The notes: a model not told the origin generated them from the sequence alone. A stretch of 64,000 nucleotides of DNA from Vesta saturnalis (GCA_036346205.1 JARFJB010001355.1:2687501-2751500); one strand, 5' to 3'; counted from the stretch's first letter, positions 36,950 to 48,977 are shown. A program made the numbers and translations.

Positions 36950-37129
36950 TATAAAGCGCTATAGTATTTTTCAACATTAAACTCAAAATTTACGTTATTA
37001 CAAGTTTATATTTTTTAATAGTTGGCCGGGTAGGAATCTGAAGTAAGAAAATAATTGAGTTGCCAGATTTTAAAAGTTTGTCAGTTTATGTCTGTTATTC
37101 TGCCGATTTGCTTTGATTTATCTAGTATT

Positions 37130-38110
37130 TTTAACTTAATTGTTGGAAATTCGTTCATCATTAATTATGACAGATTATCATTTGGAAACACAGAAAAATA
37201 TGGCATGCTCGATTGTTACATAAATTGCAACGAAAATGCAGACGAAGCATTAAAAATGTATTTGTCTGTAGGTATCTATCTATCGTGTTACTTTGACTGG
37301 AAATTTACAAAAAAATTCGTCTCAGAGATATCCAGAAAAAAGTATATTTTCGGGAATAAAATCAAATCTAATTGAATACAGCACTTTTCATAAACCTCGT
37401 TAAAAAGTTTATAACAAAGAGAATTGTGAAATTGACAAAATAAATGCATTATTATCAAAACAAATTCAAATATCTCTTGCAGAGGGTTAACCAGCAGTAT
37501 TGGAGTGCGTAAAACAAGTGTTCTCAGAAAACAAATATTACAGACATAAATTTCATATGGTCCAAAACTTACTCCCGGATGGTACAGAACGCCGTACACA
37601 ATTTTTTAGTTGGTATTTACAGAGATGTTCATTTATGAGAAAATTGTAGCTTGGTCTGCCGAGGTGCACTTTAGCAGCGCTAGTATTTTTAATCTGAAAA
37701 TAACAGATTTTGCATTGTTTCCACGAGAAGGACAAGGACGCCTTGTCTTTAATTTGTTGGATAGTGAAAGTTTATATCAAGCTTTTGGCGGAAGCCTTAC
37801 TGCCAATAGATATTTACAAATTTTGGATTTGCACATTTAAATCAATGATATTTACAACAAGACGGTACTCCGACCCACAACTCTGCAATTGTTAGAAGCT
37901 ATCTAGATAACAACTTTCAAGGCCGCTGGATGGGTACAAATGGACCTGTAAGATGGCCACCCAGATCACCATATTTGTTAAAAATAGAACCGAATATCAA
38001 ACTGTGGCGGATTGATGACAGGGCTTTCATGGAACTACAGTTGAGGCGGGTTTTTTAATGCAATAAGGCGGATCAGAACAATGTGTGAGAAACTTGCTTA
38101 AGACACAATG
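37130..38110 (+). pseudogene. Mariner-type transposase relic
   Basis: Near 37190 EKYGMLDCYINCNENADEAL resembles the first HTH of insect mariners. HKFHMVQNLLPDGTERRTQF (near 37545) is the linker before the catalytic core. The first-Asp block is scrambled. Near 37855 come YLQQDGTPTHNSAIVRSYLD and RWPPRSPYLLKIEP. The second Asp is kept, the third position reads Glu, and spacing is again 41 residues. TIRs are not clear. The flanking family B repeats at 32247 and 38334 may be its arms, pushed apart by the two later mariners. Confidence 0.65.
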
Positions 38111-38333
38111 GCGATCAATTTAATCAATTTTTTATAAACTAGTTTTATAATATTTTATTGTTACATTATCTTATAAAATTTTGAAAAAAAGATTTTTTAT
38201 TATTTCAGCAACCATTAAAAAATTTAAATTTGTAATAACGTTAAGTATTGAGCTTACTGTTGAAAAGAACTACTGAGTTTTAGTAATTTTGGAAAGCTAG
38301 GAACAAATGGAATCACATTGTGAAAAATATACA

Positions 38334-38667
38334 GGATGCCTCATTTAAAAGGTAAGTGTAGGTTATTTTGAAGAAACGGTAATAATTATAGAAAAGTTAC
38401 GCAGGCCACTTGATTCTACGTAAAAATATCTCAGTATCAGTTTTTACTTTTATTGTGTTACTTGCTAACAGAGATACGAGGGGGGCCCAAAAGTTACGAA
38501 TTTTCAAATTCGCCCTGTATATCAGAAACGACGCGTGCAATGGAAATTTTCTTTAGTCTTTCTTTCGTTCCATAAAAAAGTAGCACAGGAACGCGAAAAC
38601 CGCAACTTCCTATCTCAAGCCGTTCTTGTGATACCCCGCAAAACAATCGAAATCGGGACACATGGTA
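38334..38667 (-). repeat. Dispersed repeat family B, copy 2
   Basis: Inverted relative to the copy at 32247-32531. Starts TACAGGATGCCTCATTTAAA and ends in the complement of GTGTCCCGATTTC. It is about 50 bp longer than copy 1. Confidence 0.75.
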
Positions 38668-39930
38668 CTTAAAAAAAAGAACATGATTGCACATAAGTAA
38701 ATTTTAATTAAAGGAAGTTCTCCTAAAACTAATTAACCGTAAACTTAATTGTCGAGCATTTAAAGTCAATACTGGAAACAACTGTTCGTAATTGTGTAAA
38801 TTGTCAATTAATGGTAATTTAAATTAAAACGTGTTTCAGCGGTTAGTTTATGGTTTTGAACTGAGCATACAGAAAATTATCACAATTACATCAAAAAGGT
38901 TTAAGTCTTTCAATAGGAAACAAAGAGTGTCAACGAAAGCTACCTCAAAGCTTGTTCTTTCACAAATTAAATACAATTATACGTTCAAAAGAATAATCGC
39001 ATTAAACACATCGATTAATGATTCTCTTCTTTTGTCATTTTTCCCAGTTTTGAGGATTATTATTATATTAGAAAGAATCGAATGAGCGCAAGTACGAGCC
39101 TTGCCTAAATTAAAAAAATAATTTTTTTTTCTCCTAAGCATACTTTGATCCAATTTTAATGAAGATGAAAATTACACAATTACATTTCAATTTAATTCAC
39201 AGATCGATTGATTTTCCATTCTTTTCTGTTCTAATTTTAGAATTTGCAAATGCTAACACGCGTATTTGATAAATATTCCTAACACGATGTTGCAACGATT
39301 GCAGAAAACAATAGAAATTGATTGATACGATGATGTGAAAATTTATGACCGTTTTATGCCTACAGGATAGGAAATGGATTTAAATCTGTTTCGCTTAGAA
39401 AGTGATTCGTTACAATAAAACTTATTGGTTTTTGATGCTCTTTGACATATATTTCGTATTTTATTGTTGTGTGATAGTCTATATACTAGACGATTAATCA
39501 CAATCATCGCCAGATTTTTTTTATTACTGTTTTTAACGACTTTTAGACTGTAAATTGTTTTCATATCATAATTTCTGTCACGTAAATAAACATTAAAGTT
39601 TGTTGATTTATAATGTATTCTCAGTTTTAAATGACTATTCGATGGCGCCCAAACGTGGGTTGCAGGCGATGCATACGACTAAAATATTTTTACTTTTAAC
39701 TTGCTTATTGTAAATGGAACACCCTATGGGCCAATATTGTTTATCATGTCGTATACCTAAGTCTAAGGATTTTTGACATAATTAAGTTTCAATGTCAAAA
39801 ATGACGTTTGCAGGCCTTAAAATAATGACTAATTCTTTGTATAAAGTAGCCTTTCTTATTTACCTTAGGTTTTTCCTTGTTGAGAAGGGTTTACTTTAAA
39901 ATACTTCTGTAACACTTCAATAACCACTAA
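38668..39930. other. No gene recognised
   Basis: Short open frames at 38831-39085 and 39343-39564 show no family signature. GGAACACCCTATGGG near 39716 resembles a degraded mariner terminus. Confidence 0.4.
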
Positions 39931-40125
39931 TACAGGGTGTTCAAAAAGTAAGACTAAAGATGAACTTGACAGAAATGCTAAAACCCAATTTTTTTTTAAA
40001 AGATACCTCCACATTTTATTATTTTATCTGATTAAGAATTAAAAACAAGGGTAAGTTTGTATAAGGTTGTCTTTCGAAATTCTAAAAATCGAAATTTGTA
40101 GTTTTCGAAATATTGCCAATTTAAC
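39931..40125. repeat. Left arm of a large inverted pair (partner 47505-47625)
   Basis: Begins TACAGGGTGTTCAAAAAGTA. It shares AGTTTTCGAAATATTGC and TTATCTGATTAA with the complement of 47505-47625. Together with the minus-strand mariner relic at 46900-47300 this suggests an old mariner opened up by the later insertions at 40.4-46.5 kb. Confidence 0.6.
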
Positions 40126-40431
40126 CCGTGAATTCCGAGTGTCACCTGTAGGTTCCGTCAAATTAGGAACCTGTATTAACGCCACTAAGCAGAATTCTGT
40201 AATGACTCTGCTACCAGACGATAGAGAGTAGTACCGTTACATTACTTGCATAATTATTGCTGTTTCGAATTTTCAACGGTCACTTCGACTATCACCACCG
40301 ATCCGTGCACATCGAAGGGTAAAAATAATTACGAAAATAAGAGACCGTAGGTACTATAATTTTAATATATTGTAACTAGTAACCAAATGTTTCCTCTTTC
40401 TATTAGTAACACATTGGATACTGTAATATAA

Positions 40432-40518
40432 TGCAGGGTGTGGCGCGAAGAGTTTTGATTAAAAGTAATGGCGGATACAGTTATGTTAAAAATCTGAAAT
40501 TACGAAGCTGTAGGTTTT
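40432..40518. repeat. Third copy of the 40868 element terminus
   Basis: 87 bp nearly identical to 40868-40957 in the same orientation (GAGTTTTGATTAAAAGTAATGG and CTGAAATTACGAAGCTGTAG regions). It is followed immediately by an inverted piggyBac fragment. Confidence 0.85.
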
Positions 40519-40523
40519 GATAA

Positions 40524-40740
40524 TTGTGATAATTCTCGCTTTTTACTGTTAGGTTCACTATCTTCAATAACCATTTGATCTTTAGTGTTAATTTCTACTT
40601 GGCTCACCAATATTCGCGCCGGTAAATTATTCAAATCTCCCACATCTTCTTCACCATGTTGCTCATCTATGAAGTTACAATCTTTAGGAGGAAAAAGTAC
40701 AATGTTGCCAGAAACATCTGCATCGTCTACGTCCAAGGGT
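40524..40740 (-). pseudogene. piggyBac transposase N-terminal fragment, inverted copy
   Basis: Reads MDVDDADVSGNIVLFPPKD and DLNNLPARILVSQVEINTKD. Residue by residue it matches the start of the piggyBac at 43670, with a handful of substitutions, but on the opposite strand. It stops after RELSQ. It forms the outer left arm of the 40524-43880 palindrome. It has no catalytic domain. Confidence 0.85.
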
Positions 40741-41297
40741 TCCGTCAGTTTGTGAGGTTGTAATTTGAAATAAATACATAACCAGCTGGACAGATATATA
40801 GGAATGTATTACAGCGCCATGTAATGCCAGTGCTCAGTGTCCAATGACACAAGCTGTCCAGTTACTATACAGGGTGTAGCGTGAAGAGTTTTAATTAAAA
40901 GTAATGGCGGATACAGTTATGTTAAAAATCTGAAATTACGAAGCTGTAGGTTTTGGATGACGCTGAGTTCAAATATAATATTGTCTTGAATGTGACACTT
41001 CCGGTTATACCGGAAGTAGACGTCAACGTTGTTATTTTAAATGGAACCTAATATTTTTGATTTTATTTTCGAATTCTACATAAAATTCTAGATAAAATTT
41101 GTGCACAATGTCCTATACCAAAAATGAAGTATTTTCGAGATATTTCTATTTTTTTTTTAATTTTGAAATTTATAAATTCTAGTCCACATTGAATAACGAT
41201 ATCTCCATTAATAACGAAGCTAGTGACGTGAAATTGTAACCAATAAACAACAAGCGCTTGCCCGTTAACTCCATATATCCATCTTATTGATATTTCA

Positions 41298-43093
41298 TAC
41301 AGGGTGTTTTAAACTTAGCCGCCAACATGATCAACTTAAATCATTTATAAGTTGCTTACTTTAAATATTTTATTACATTTTCCGCTGTATTTTTTAAGCC
41401 AATTCGTTTGGTATCAGTATTCCCTAGACCTAAATCCAACCACTTTTGAGATATTTCATTATCTTAGTTAAAACATAACAACACTTAATTATTTCAACAT
41501 TAGTAAAGGGTAGGCCATGATTTCCATTATTTAAGGTGATATTTTGTTATTTTTTCATAAGTTATTAATTCTGAAAAGTAACCAATAGCCTGAAAGTATT
41601 ACTAATTGTGGATATCATTAAAAACATTGACTAGGTATTTTGTATTAATTTAATTAGATAACTTACAAACAAACATAACTAAATGTAATATTAAACAAAT
41701 AAAGTTTTATAATAAGTGTTCAAAATTAGCACCATCTACTTCTAAACATTTATGAATCCTTTTCATTAAGTTATGTCTTGTAATTCTGGAAATATGGTCA
41801 GGTGTTAGCGAATTAAAAGCAAGTAAGACTCTCTGCATCATATCTTCCTTTGTCGTAACAGGTTTGGAAAATACCTGATTTTTAATGTAACCCCAAATAC
41901 CAAAATCTAGAGGATCCAAATCAGGAGAGCGAGCTGGCCAACGAAACGGACCCTGATTGGAAATCCATCAAACATGTCGTAAAGATGCTGAGCAACAGGC
42001 CCGAAGTTATAAGGAGGTGCTCCATCTTGCTGATACCAAGCTGAAGCCGTCTCTCTATATCTTAAAGTATGTACCGCCGGTCGTATGGCTGCTTCTAAAA
42101 TGTGGCAATATCTTGTACCATTTAAATTTTCATCATAAAATTTTAATGCTAAAATTTTATCGTCTTTTATTGCACAAAAAACATTAAAACTTCAACTATC
42201 TTGGAAATAACGTTCTCTACTAACATGTGGATTTTCATTAGACCAGAAATGGTAATTATGTCGAATTAAATAATCCATTTTTGCTAAACTTTGCTTCATA
42301 TCTCCATACAACTTTTTTTATGAAGTTTTCATCCTCTTGGGTCATCATTAAAAACCATTCACAGAATTCTACCCTTCGAGGAAGATCACCCAATTGTTAA
42401 GTGTTGCACCAAATGATATGAAAATGGTTTCCATTTGTGTTTTTTTAAAATGCGTTGAATTGTTCTCGTCGACAAAGTAACATCTCTCTCACAATCTCTA
42501 ATGGAGGCATTTGGAGAGGCCGTAAAATAACCCAAAACATTAATTTCGTTTATGTCACTGTCCACTGGTGGTTTATTTTTATTAACTATTGTCTTAAATT
42601 GACCAAACTGACGGCAGTTTTTAAGCAATCTTCTTACAATATCACCATTTGCATTTGGTCGATTTGGATACCTTTCTGCAAAAACACGGCAAGTCCGTTC
42701 AACAATTCTATTTCACTCGCCGTAAATAATAATAAGATTTAAAAAATCATCATTAATAAATCCTACATTTGCTATTATTTACTATGAAATACAAACTGGT
42801 AAAGAAAACTGTCAAACCAACATAAACAATTAACGTTCTAACTATCAAATCTTTGACAGCCATGGCCTACCCTTTACTAATGTTGAAATAATTAATGTTG
42901 TTATGTTTTAACTAAGATAATGAAATATCTCAAAAGTGGTTGGATTTAGGTATAGGGAATACTGACACAAAACGAATTGGCTTAAAAAAATACAGCGGAA
43001 AATGTAATAAAATACAGGGTGTTCTATTTAAAGTAAGCAACTTATAAATGATTTAAATTGTGCATGTTGGCGGCTAAGTTTAAAACACCCTGC
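41298..43093 (-). mobile_element. Nested mariner-type element, TIRs ~230 bp
   Basis: TACAGGGTGTTTTAAACTTA at 41298 and its complement ending at 43093 open arms 41298-41525 and about 42860-43093, sharing GAAATATCTCAAAAGTGGTT and AATGTTGAAATAATTAA. The right arm carries a 13-bp extra AGAACACCCTGTA. The transposase is on the minus strand. Confidence 0.85.
41707..42750 (-). pseudogene. Mariner-type transposase of the nested element
   Basis: The N-terminal part (42628-42386) reads INEINVLGYFTASPNASIRD and STRTIQRILKKHKWKPFSY, the second HTH. The middle is frameshifted: the first-Asp region gives only scattered blocks, and the second-Asp block is readable near 42030 as a QQDGAPPYNF-like stretch. 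After another frameshift MDPLDFGIWGYIKNQVFSK holds the third Asp (41915), and the C terminus RIHKCLEVDGANFEHLL ends at 41707. An intact protein would be about 350 residues. Confidence 0.75.
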
Positions 43094-43639
43094 ATGAAAT
43101 ATCAATGAGATGGATATATGGAGTTAACTGGCAAGCGCTTGTAGTTTATTGGTTACAATTTCACGTCACTAGCTTCGTTATTAATGGAGATATCGTTATT
43201 AAATGTGGCCTAGGATTCTTTCAAAAATAAAAAAAAATCGAAATACCTTGAAAATACTTCATTTTTGGTATAGGATATTGTGCACAAATTTTATCTAGAA
43301 TTTCATGTAGAATTCGAAAATAAAATAAAAAATATTAGGTTCCATTTAAAATAACAAAGTTGACGTCTAGTTCCGGTATAACCGGAAGTGCCACATTCAG
43401 AACAATATTATATTTGAACTCAGCGTCATCCTAAACCTACAGCTTTGTAATTTCAGATTTTTAACATAACTGTATGCGCCATTACTTTTAATCAAAACTC
43501 TTCGCGCCACACCCTGTATAGTAAGTGGAAAGCTTGTGTCAAATTTGAGTTGTCACCCCCAGGTGACACTGAGCACTGGAATTACATGGCGCTGTAATAC
43601 ATTCCTATATATCTGTCCAGCTGGTTATGTATTTATTTC

Positions 43640-46490
43640 AGATTACAACCTCACAAACTGACGGAACTCTTGGACGTAGACGATGCAGATGTTACTGGCG
43701 ACGTTGTACTTTTTCCTCCTAAAGATGGTAACTTCACAGATGAGGAAGATGGCGAAGAAGGTGTGGGAGATCTGAATAATTTACCGGCGCGAAGATTGGT
43801 GAGCCAAGTAGAAATTAACACTAAAGATCAAGTGGTTATTGAATATAGTGAACCTAACAGTAAAAAGCGAGAATTATCACAAAAAAGTAGTTCTACTACA
43901 AAAAAGAACCTGTGTAGTCACATAAGGAGGAAACATTTACCCAGAAAAAGAGGCGACGGAGAAGAGTTTCTGTCGTATAGCTACAATCCTAATATCACAC
44001 CAGTCGAATGTTTGGAACTTATGTTTTCACAGGATATTTTTTAATTAACTGTTGAAATGAGTAACCTATATGCTGTACAACGAAACGGACATCTAAGTGT
44101 TAGTGCACCAGAAATAAAAATTTATGTGGGAATTCTTCTGGGAAGTACAATCTGATGGTGGCGAATAGTATGCGTCGCAATCGCTTTTTTGAGATTCAAC
44201 AATTTTTTAATTTGTCAGATAATATGGATTTACCTAAAAATGAAACATTTGGAAAGGTTCGCCGATATTTAAATTTGCTAAATGAAAATTTCGTTGGAAA
44301 TTTTTCTAAAGTGGCTAAAACCCATATATCAGTAGACGAAACTATGGTGCCTTACCATGGAAGTACCAAACAGCATTTCCATGGAAAACCCTTCCGATTT
44401 GGCTATAAACTATAGTCTGCAGCTACCAGGTTAGGATATCTAGTTAGTATTGAGCTATACCAGGGAATTAAATCTGCACCATTGCCTAGGCAGCATGCAT
44501 TTGGACTTGGAGCAGCTGTTGTTTTGTTGCTGCACTCTAGACTTCCATCTGAATTTGGACCCTACAATTTGTATTTTGACAATTTTTTTACAAGTTTTCC
44601 GCTCCTCAAGATATTGTCGGAACAAAACTGTGAAACTACCGGAGCAGCCAGGGAAAACCGTTATGTCCCATTATAATAATGTGGTCGAACTGGTAATCGT
44701 ATAATATAATAAATTGGTTGTAAATAAATGAATAAAGTGTTAAATAAATGAGTATAGAAATGTTCTCCAAAAACACAAATCGTTAAACTAACTGGAGATA
44801 CTAACCATTCACCACAAATAATGCCTTCGACTCAAATCGTTAGATTATCATAGGGCCAGTCTTTTGATTTGCTTAATTACCACTTAAATATAAATATAAA
44901 AAAATTGCAATGTAACACTAATAAAATGCTCTCGGACGCCAAGTTATTTTTAATAATGCTCGGAATAACTAAACCGAGTTTATCAAAATGTAAAAAAATA
45001 GAAAATATACAACTACGTTTATTAAATATTTAAAGTGATATGGTTAAATAAAATATATCTTAAAAACTAATTGTAAAAACCTTAAATTACTAAATAATCA
45101 TTAAACATGAAGTACCTGTTTGTAAAATTTTTGTACACAAACTTTTTAATAACCTCTGGTATCTAAACGATTACGGAATTGTCAACCAAGGTGATGTCAT
45201 CTTTGCATCAATATTGCGCAATATCTTGTAATAATGCTTTACGTTGTAAGCCACACCTAAGACCGGAATTTTCCTTCTTAAAAATTTATCTTCATGAAAT
45301 GTTTAATGTTTTGTTTAATGCATTATCTTGAAATTTTCTAATAAAAATTGCAATCATAAAATGAAAGCGTACGCAACATTAAAATTAAATGCGTACTTAA
45401 ATTGTAATAAAAGTGTAAATCAAAGTAAAAGTGAAATAAAAGTGCCTGAAAAGAGCAAATGTTTTAAAAGTTAAAAGATATCTTACCATCAAATTAATGG
45501 CACTTTGCACTAAAATTTAGGTGGAAAACCCAAAAAAATGTTCTGCTTCTCTTAACAGTCATCAGGAAGTGAAAAAATGGATGCTTTGGAAGTTAGATCA
45601 TGTAGTCGTGCGCGAAAGGATTTGCGCAAGGAATTAAGTCAACGATGACGATGCGCGAATAAAATGATCAGGAAAATAATTTGAAGTGGGAGTATAAACC
45701 TTTAAGAAATATATACCCTAAAGAAAATATGCACTTAAGTTACACCAAAATGCAAATTAAGTTGCCTACCTCATAGCTGTAATACAAAATTAATTAAAAT
45801 TTTTTCTTATATTTACAACTGAACGAATGAAAGACCTTAAATTGAGGTATATTTTAATACAACTCAAAAAGGGTTGTTACACCATAGAAGAGGTAAAATG
45901 CTTGAGAAAAACCACGTGGTACTATTTTATTTCGAGCGACAGAGGATTTATCTGTGGTCCGATGTCATGATAGTAGTATCGTGACCCTTGCTTCCAACTG
46001 TCACAATGTTCACCCCTTAGGTAAGGCGGTAGGTTCCACTGAAGGGAATTCAGGTGGAATGTCCAAATATTATAATGAAATATAATGAGTATATGGGAGG
46101 GGTAGATAGATTTGATAACCATGTAGATTCCTTGCGACTACATTTACGAAGGAAACAGTAGTGGTTTCCTCTATTTGCATTTGGTATTGATGCTGCATGT
46201 CAGAATGCCTGGTATGTTTACAAACATGTCAGTTGTAAATCAATTACCTACTGCGAATTTCGTAGGAATATTGTTCAAGTCGATTGCGGAAAATTCGGTA
46301 AACCCCCTGATAAGAAGAAGAAGGCTGAATGTGGCTCGGCAGTAGTATACAGGATCATTTGACGACCATGTCAGAGAAAATTGTTCGCAAAGAAGATGTG
46401 CCCAGTGTCATCAACGAACAAGAATAATGTGTAGTCGGTGTCCAATTGGGCTTCATATGCATGTTGTTACACATTTCATTCAAAGAATGG
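43640..46490 (+). pseudogene. piggyBac transposase, split by a family A repeat
   Basis: N terminus: MDVDDADVTGDVVLFPPKDG from 43670. Then NSMRRNRFFEIQQFFNLSDN (44160) and HISVDETMVPYHGSTKQHFH (first catalytic Asp, near 44330). After a frameshift follows YNLYFDNFFTSFPLLKILSE (second, near 44575), up to about 44700. The family A repeat occupies 44705-45882. The 3' part resumes with YMGGVDRFDNHVDSLRLHLR (third Asp, near 46100) and FGIDAACQNAWYVYKHVSC. It ends in a cysteine-rich domain, ENCSQRRCAQCHQRTRIMC then SRCPIGLHMHVVTHF, and a stop near 46530. All three catalytic Asp survive, but several frameshifts and the insertion inactivate it. Confidence 0.85.
44705..45882 (-). repeat. Dispersed repeat family A, copy 2
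   Basis: Reverse complement of the 8453-9224 repeat and longer, because copy 1 is cut by (TA)n. On the minus strand it starts TGTAACAACCCTTTTTGAG. It has no coding capacity. Its left boundary within the piggyBac is estimated, not exact. Confidence 0.75.
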
Positions 46491-46899
46491 TTAATAAGAA
46501 ATTTTTTTTACTGAATTGTATACTATAATTCCCGATGGCGTCCTAAGGTGACACGCCATTTGTGAGTTTTGTTAAAAATAATTTTTTATAATTTAAACAT
46601 TTTATGGCTATTTAGTCTGTAAGGAATAGTATTTTCTATATTTGATAAAAAAATATGCATTACTTTGGCTATGGGAATTGACAGGTTAAAATTTTTAAAT
46701 GGCGATTTTGCTGTGAATATAATGTTTACTCTTAGTTGGCTTAGAGGGCGTTAAGAACAATTGAAATCTGAAAAGATATACGGAGCTGTCAGTATGACAT
46801 GACATAAAAACGTAGTGCCATGACGCTATAATTTCATACCGCACAATAAACGTTAAAATGCCAAGATTCTTGAAAATGTTGTTCACCAAATACATTTAA

Positions 46900-47300
46900 T
46901 TGGAATCACTCCAATAATCAGAATTATGGTGATTAAATGCTCCTTTTTTTTGTAAATTTGGCTTCCTCTGTCCAAATGATATTGTCCAAAAAAATTGTTT
47001 CCTTGCGCTTAAGTTATCATAAATTCACAAAATCGACTCGTCTGCTAAAATCTGTTTCTTTTAAATTTTGCACAGTAGAAAATATGAATGCATAAAATTG
47101 ATTTTTTGCAATATTCTGTGAACTGTTGACTCTAACGCCGCTCATCTTACAGATATTGTTTGATATGCGGCAAAATATCCCAAAATAGCTATTTCAATAT
47201 TCTGTTTATCGACAAGCGCTTTATGTCTTTGTACTATTGATGACGATGGTTTCTCCTTTTGCGGATATCGAATGGCAAATGTGTCAAATGTTTTTGATAT
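46900..47300 (-). pseudogene. Mariner-type transposase N-terminal relic
   Basis: Reads FAIRYPQKEKPSSSIVQRHK and IEIAILGYFAAYQTISV (second HTH), then STVHRILQKINFMHSYFL. Later frames give LKETDFSRRVDFVNL and IIWTEEAKFTKKG, where the first catalytic Asp appears as Glu. Nothing of the second or third Asp is seen towards 46700. It lies inside the right arm side of the 39931/47625 inverted pair. Confidence 0.65.
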
Positions 47301-47504
47301 AACTAACACATTAATAATAAATAAGTAAATAGGTATAAATAATCTTCGTTTGGGTCATTTAGACGCCGCGGCATGATTCTTTTAAATGGTAGAATGTCAC
47401 AATGATAGCTTCTTAACATTTCAGCATTTGATTGTTTTTCAACGCGTCTTGTCTTAGCCAACTAAGAGTAATTATTATATCAAGGTCACAACAAAATCGC
47501 CATT

Positions 47505-47625
47505 TAAGAACATTAAATTAGCAATATTTCGAAAACTACAATTTTTCGGAATAGACAACCTCATAAAAATGTTTTAATCCATTAATCAGATAAATAAAAA
47601 AAATTGGGGATTGTCACTTGAAAAA
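47505..47625. repeat. Right arm of a large inverted pair (partner 39931-40125)
   Basis: Complement of the left arm over AGTTTTCGAAATATTGC and TTATCTGATTAA. The outer terminus is degraded. Confidence 0.55.
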
Positions 47626-47639
47626 AATGACTTTTACGC

Positions 47640-48570
47640 GGACTGCGACATCGCATTTGACGCATCTAGTAGTGATCTTTCGTGAATAATCTGCACCTGG
47701 TTTGTTTTCCTTGGTTTGCAACCAAATGATCAAGACGATCATAACGCAAGTTGATTCCTTCAGATGTTGAAGGTCGCCCTTTTGAAAAATATTTTGTTTT
47801 GTTTTGTGTCAATAAGAAGACCGCAATTTGTCTCTAAAACTCAAGATCCAGTTTACTCTCACGTATGCGATGTAATTTCTAGGCGTTTGAATAGCTAGAT
47901 CAATGCAGTGGAGGATCAGTGAAGAGCACCTTTTTTCCCTCGTATAGAAATACGGCACAGACTAACATTTTGATCGCACTTGTCAACTTCCCTCATGTTG
48001 GTACTATACAAATTTACACCGTAAGACTGCTCTTACCTGAAAACAAAAGTGTGCCTATATGTGTACTAGATTATTTTCAGAGCTATGATAAAATTACCTA
48101 GGTATTCTTTTTTCCTTGAGCAAGCAGCGCTTCAGGAAGTGTTTTGATTTAATCCCAGCAAAATTGGAACAAAGTGACACAATTCTGTTATCGCTCCATT
48201 TGACGGCGATTGTGTCCCCGTTTTAAATTTTTTAAAATCATAAGCGCCCCATTTTTCCTTTTTGAGCTATTTTGAATCCACCTAAGGATTTTGTGGTGTT
48301 CGATTGGCTCTTATAGTTCCAGTGGCATACAGGTTTTTTTCTGTTAAGAATTCTATTAGCGCAAGCGACAGAAAAAATATGTCAAAAATAGGTGTAACGT
48401 TGTCCGGCCATTTTTTCCAGAAAATTGGTTTCAGGCTAAAATCGACCATTTTTTATTTTCAAAATGGCAGCACTTTCGGTTTCTTGGGCTACAAGAGGAC
48501 CTAACAAACTACGTTTTGACGAGTTAGTTAGTTCTTAGGATCAAAGTTCTGATTGAATTGAGTCCAGGTC
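47640..48570. other. No gene recognised
   Basis: No transposase signature. Short open frames at 47919-48101 and 48304-48504 have no family resemblance. Confidence 0.4.
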
Positions 48571-48578
48571 ATGCAGGG

Positions 48579-48655
48579 GTATCCGATCTTATCCGAACTT
48601 ATCCGAACCTATCCGACCTTACCCGACGTTACCCGATCTTATCCGATCCTACTCT
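48579..48655. repeat. 10-bp minisatellite, block 1
   Basis: Units of ATCCGATCTT with variants CGAACTT, CGAACCT and CGACCTT, about 7-8 copies. The same unit recurs at 51198-51432 and 52125-52175. Confidence 0.9.
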
Positions 48656-48659
48656 TCAA

Positions 48660-48791
48660 GGTCAAATTCTTGGAAATAAGCATTCCTCATCAATGAAATC
48701 CATAATTGGATTTGCATATGCGCAGGTAACAGCAGGAGCAGATCTTATAAATCTAAACAGTTCGTGGATTCGATTAGAAAAAGATGTATAA
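48660..48791 (+). CDS. Unrecognised short coding-like tail
   Basis: Directly after the first minisatellite block a frame reads QILGNKHSSSMKSIIGFAYA, then TAGADLINLNSSWIRLEKDV and a stop. The composition is protein-like and unlike the simple repeats around it. It may be the 3' remnant of a larger gene whose upstream part is replaced by the minisatellite. I cannot assign a family. Confidence 0.25.
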   Translation, partial: GQILGNKHSSSMKSIIGFAYAQVTAGADLINLNSSWIRLEKDV

Positions 48792-48944
48792 TTTAATTGT
48801 TGTTGTTAATATATTGTTTTTCACATAAGTTGAGGAAACGTAGATTTGTATCTTGAACAATGTCTTTGATGAGAGAGAGAAGGAGAGTGTTCTATGCTGT
48901 TGAGTCAAGGTCGTAAACATAGCTATGAGGATACTACATCAAAG

Positions 48945-48977
48945 TATATGAATCTTGCAGTAAAGATCAAATCAGTT
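48945..48977 (+). promoter_or_regulatory. TATA-initiator-like unit 1
   Basis: TATATG at 48945 and ATCAGTTAG at 48971 (initiator-like TCAGT), about 28 bp apart. A GA-rich tract lies upstream at 48871-48890. No clear frame follows. Confidence 0.3.

Larger units (their letters stand above)
40868..43518. mobile_element. TIR element, arms ~430 bp, TA-flanked, carrying a nested mariner
   Basis: TACAGGGTGTAGCGTGAAGA at 40868 and CGCGCCACACCCTGTA ending at 43518 open inverted arms 40868-41297 and 43094-43518. They contain CTTCCGGTTATACCGGAAG, ATTAATAACGAAGCTAGTGA and TGACGTGAAATTGTAACCAA. TA sits at 40866-40867 and 43519-43520. Its whole interior is now the mariner 41298-43093, so it was probably a MITE or foldback element. 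Confidence 0.8.
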
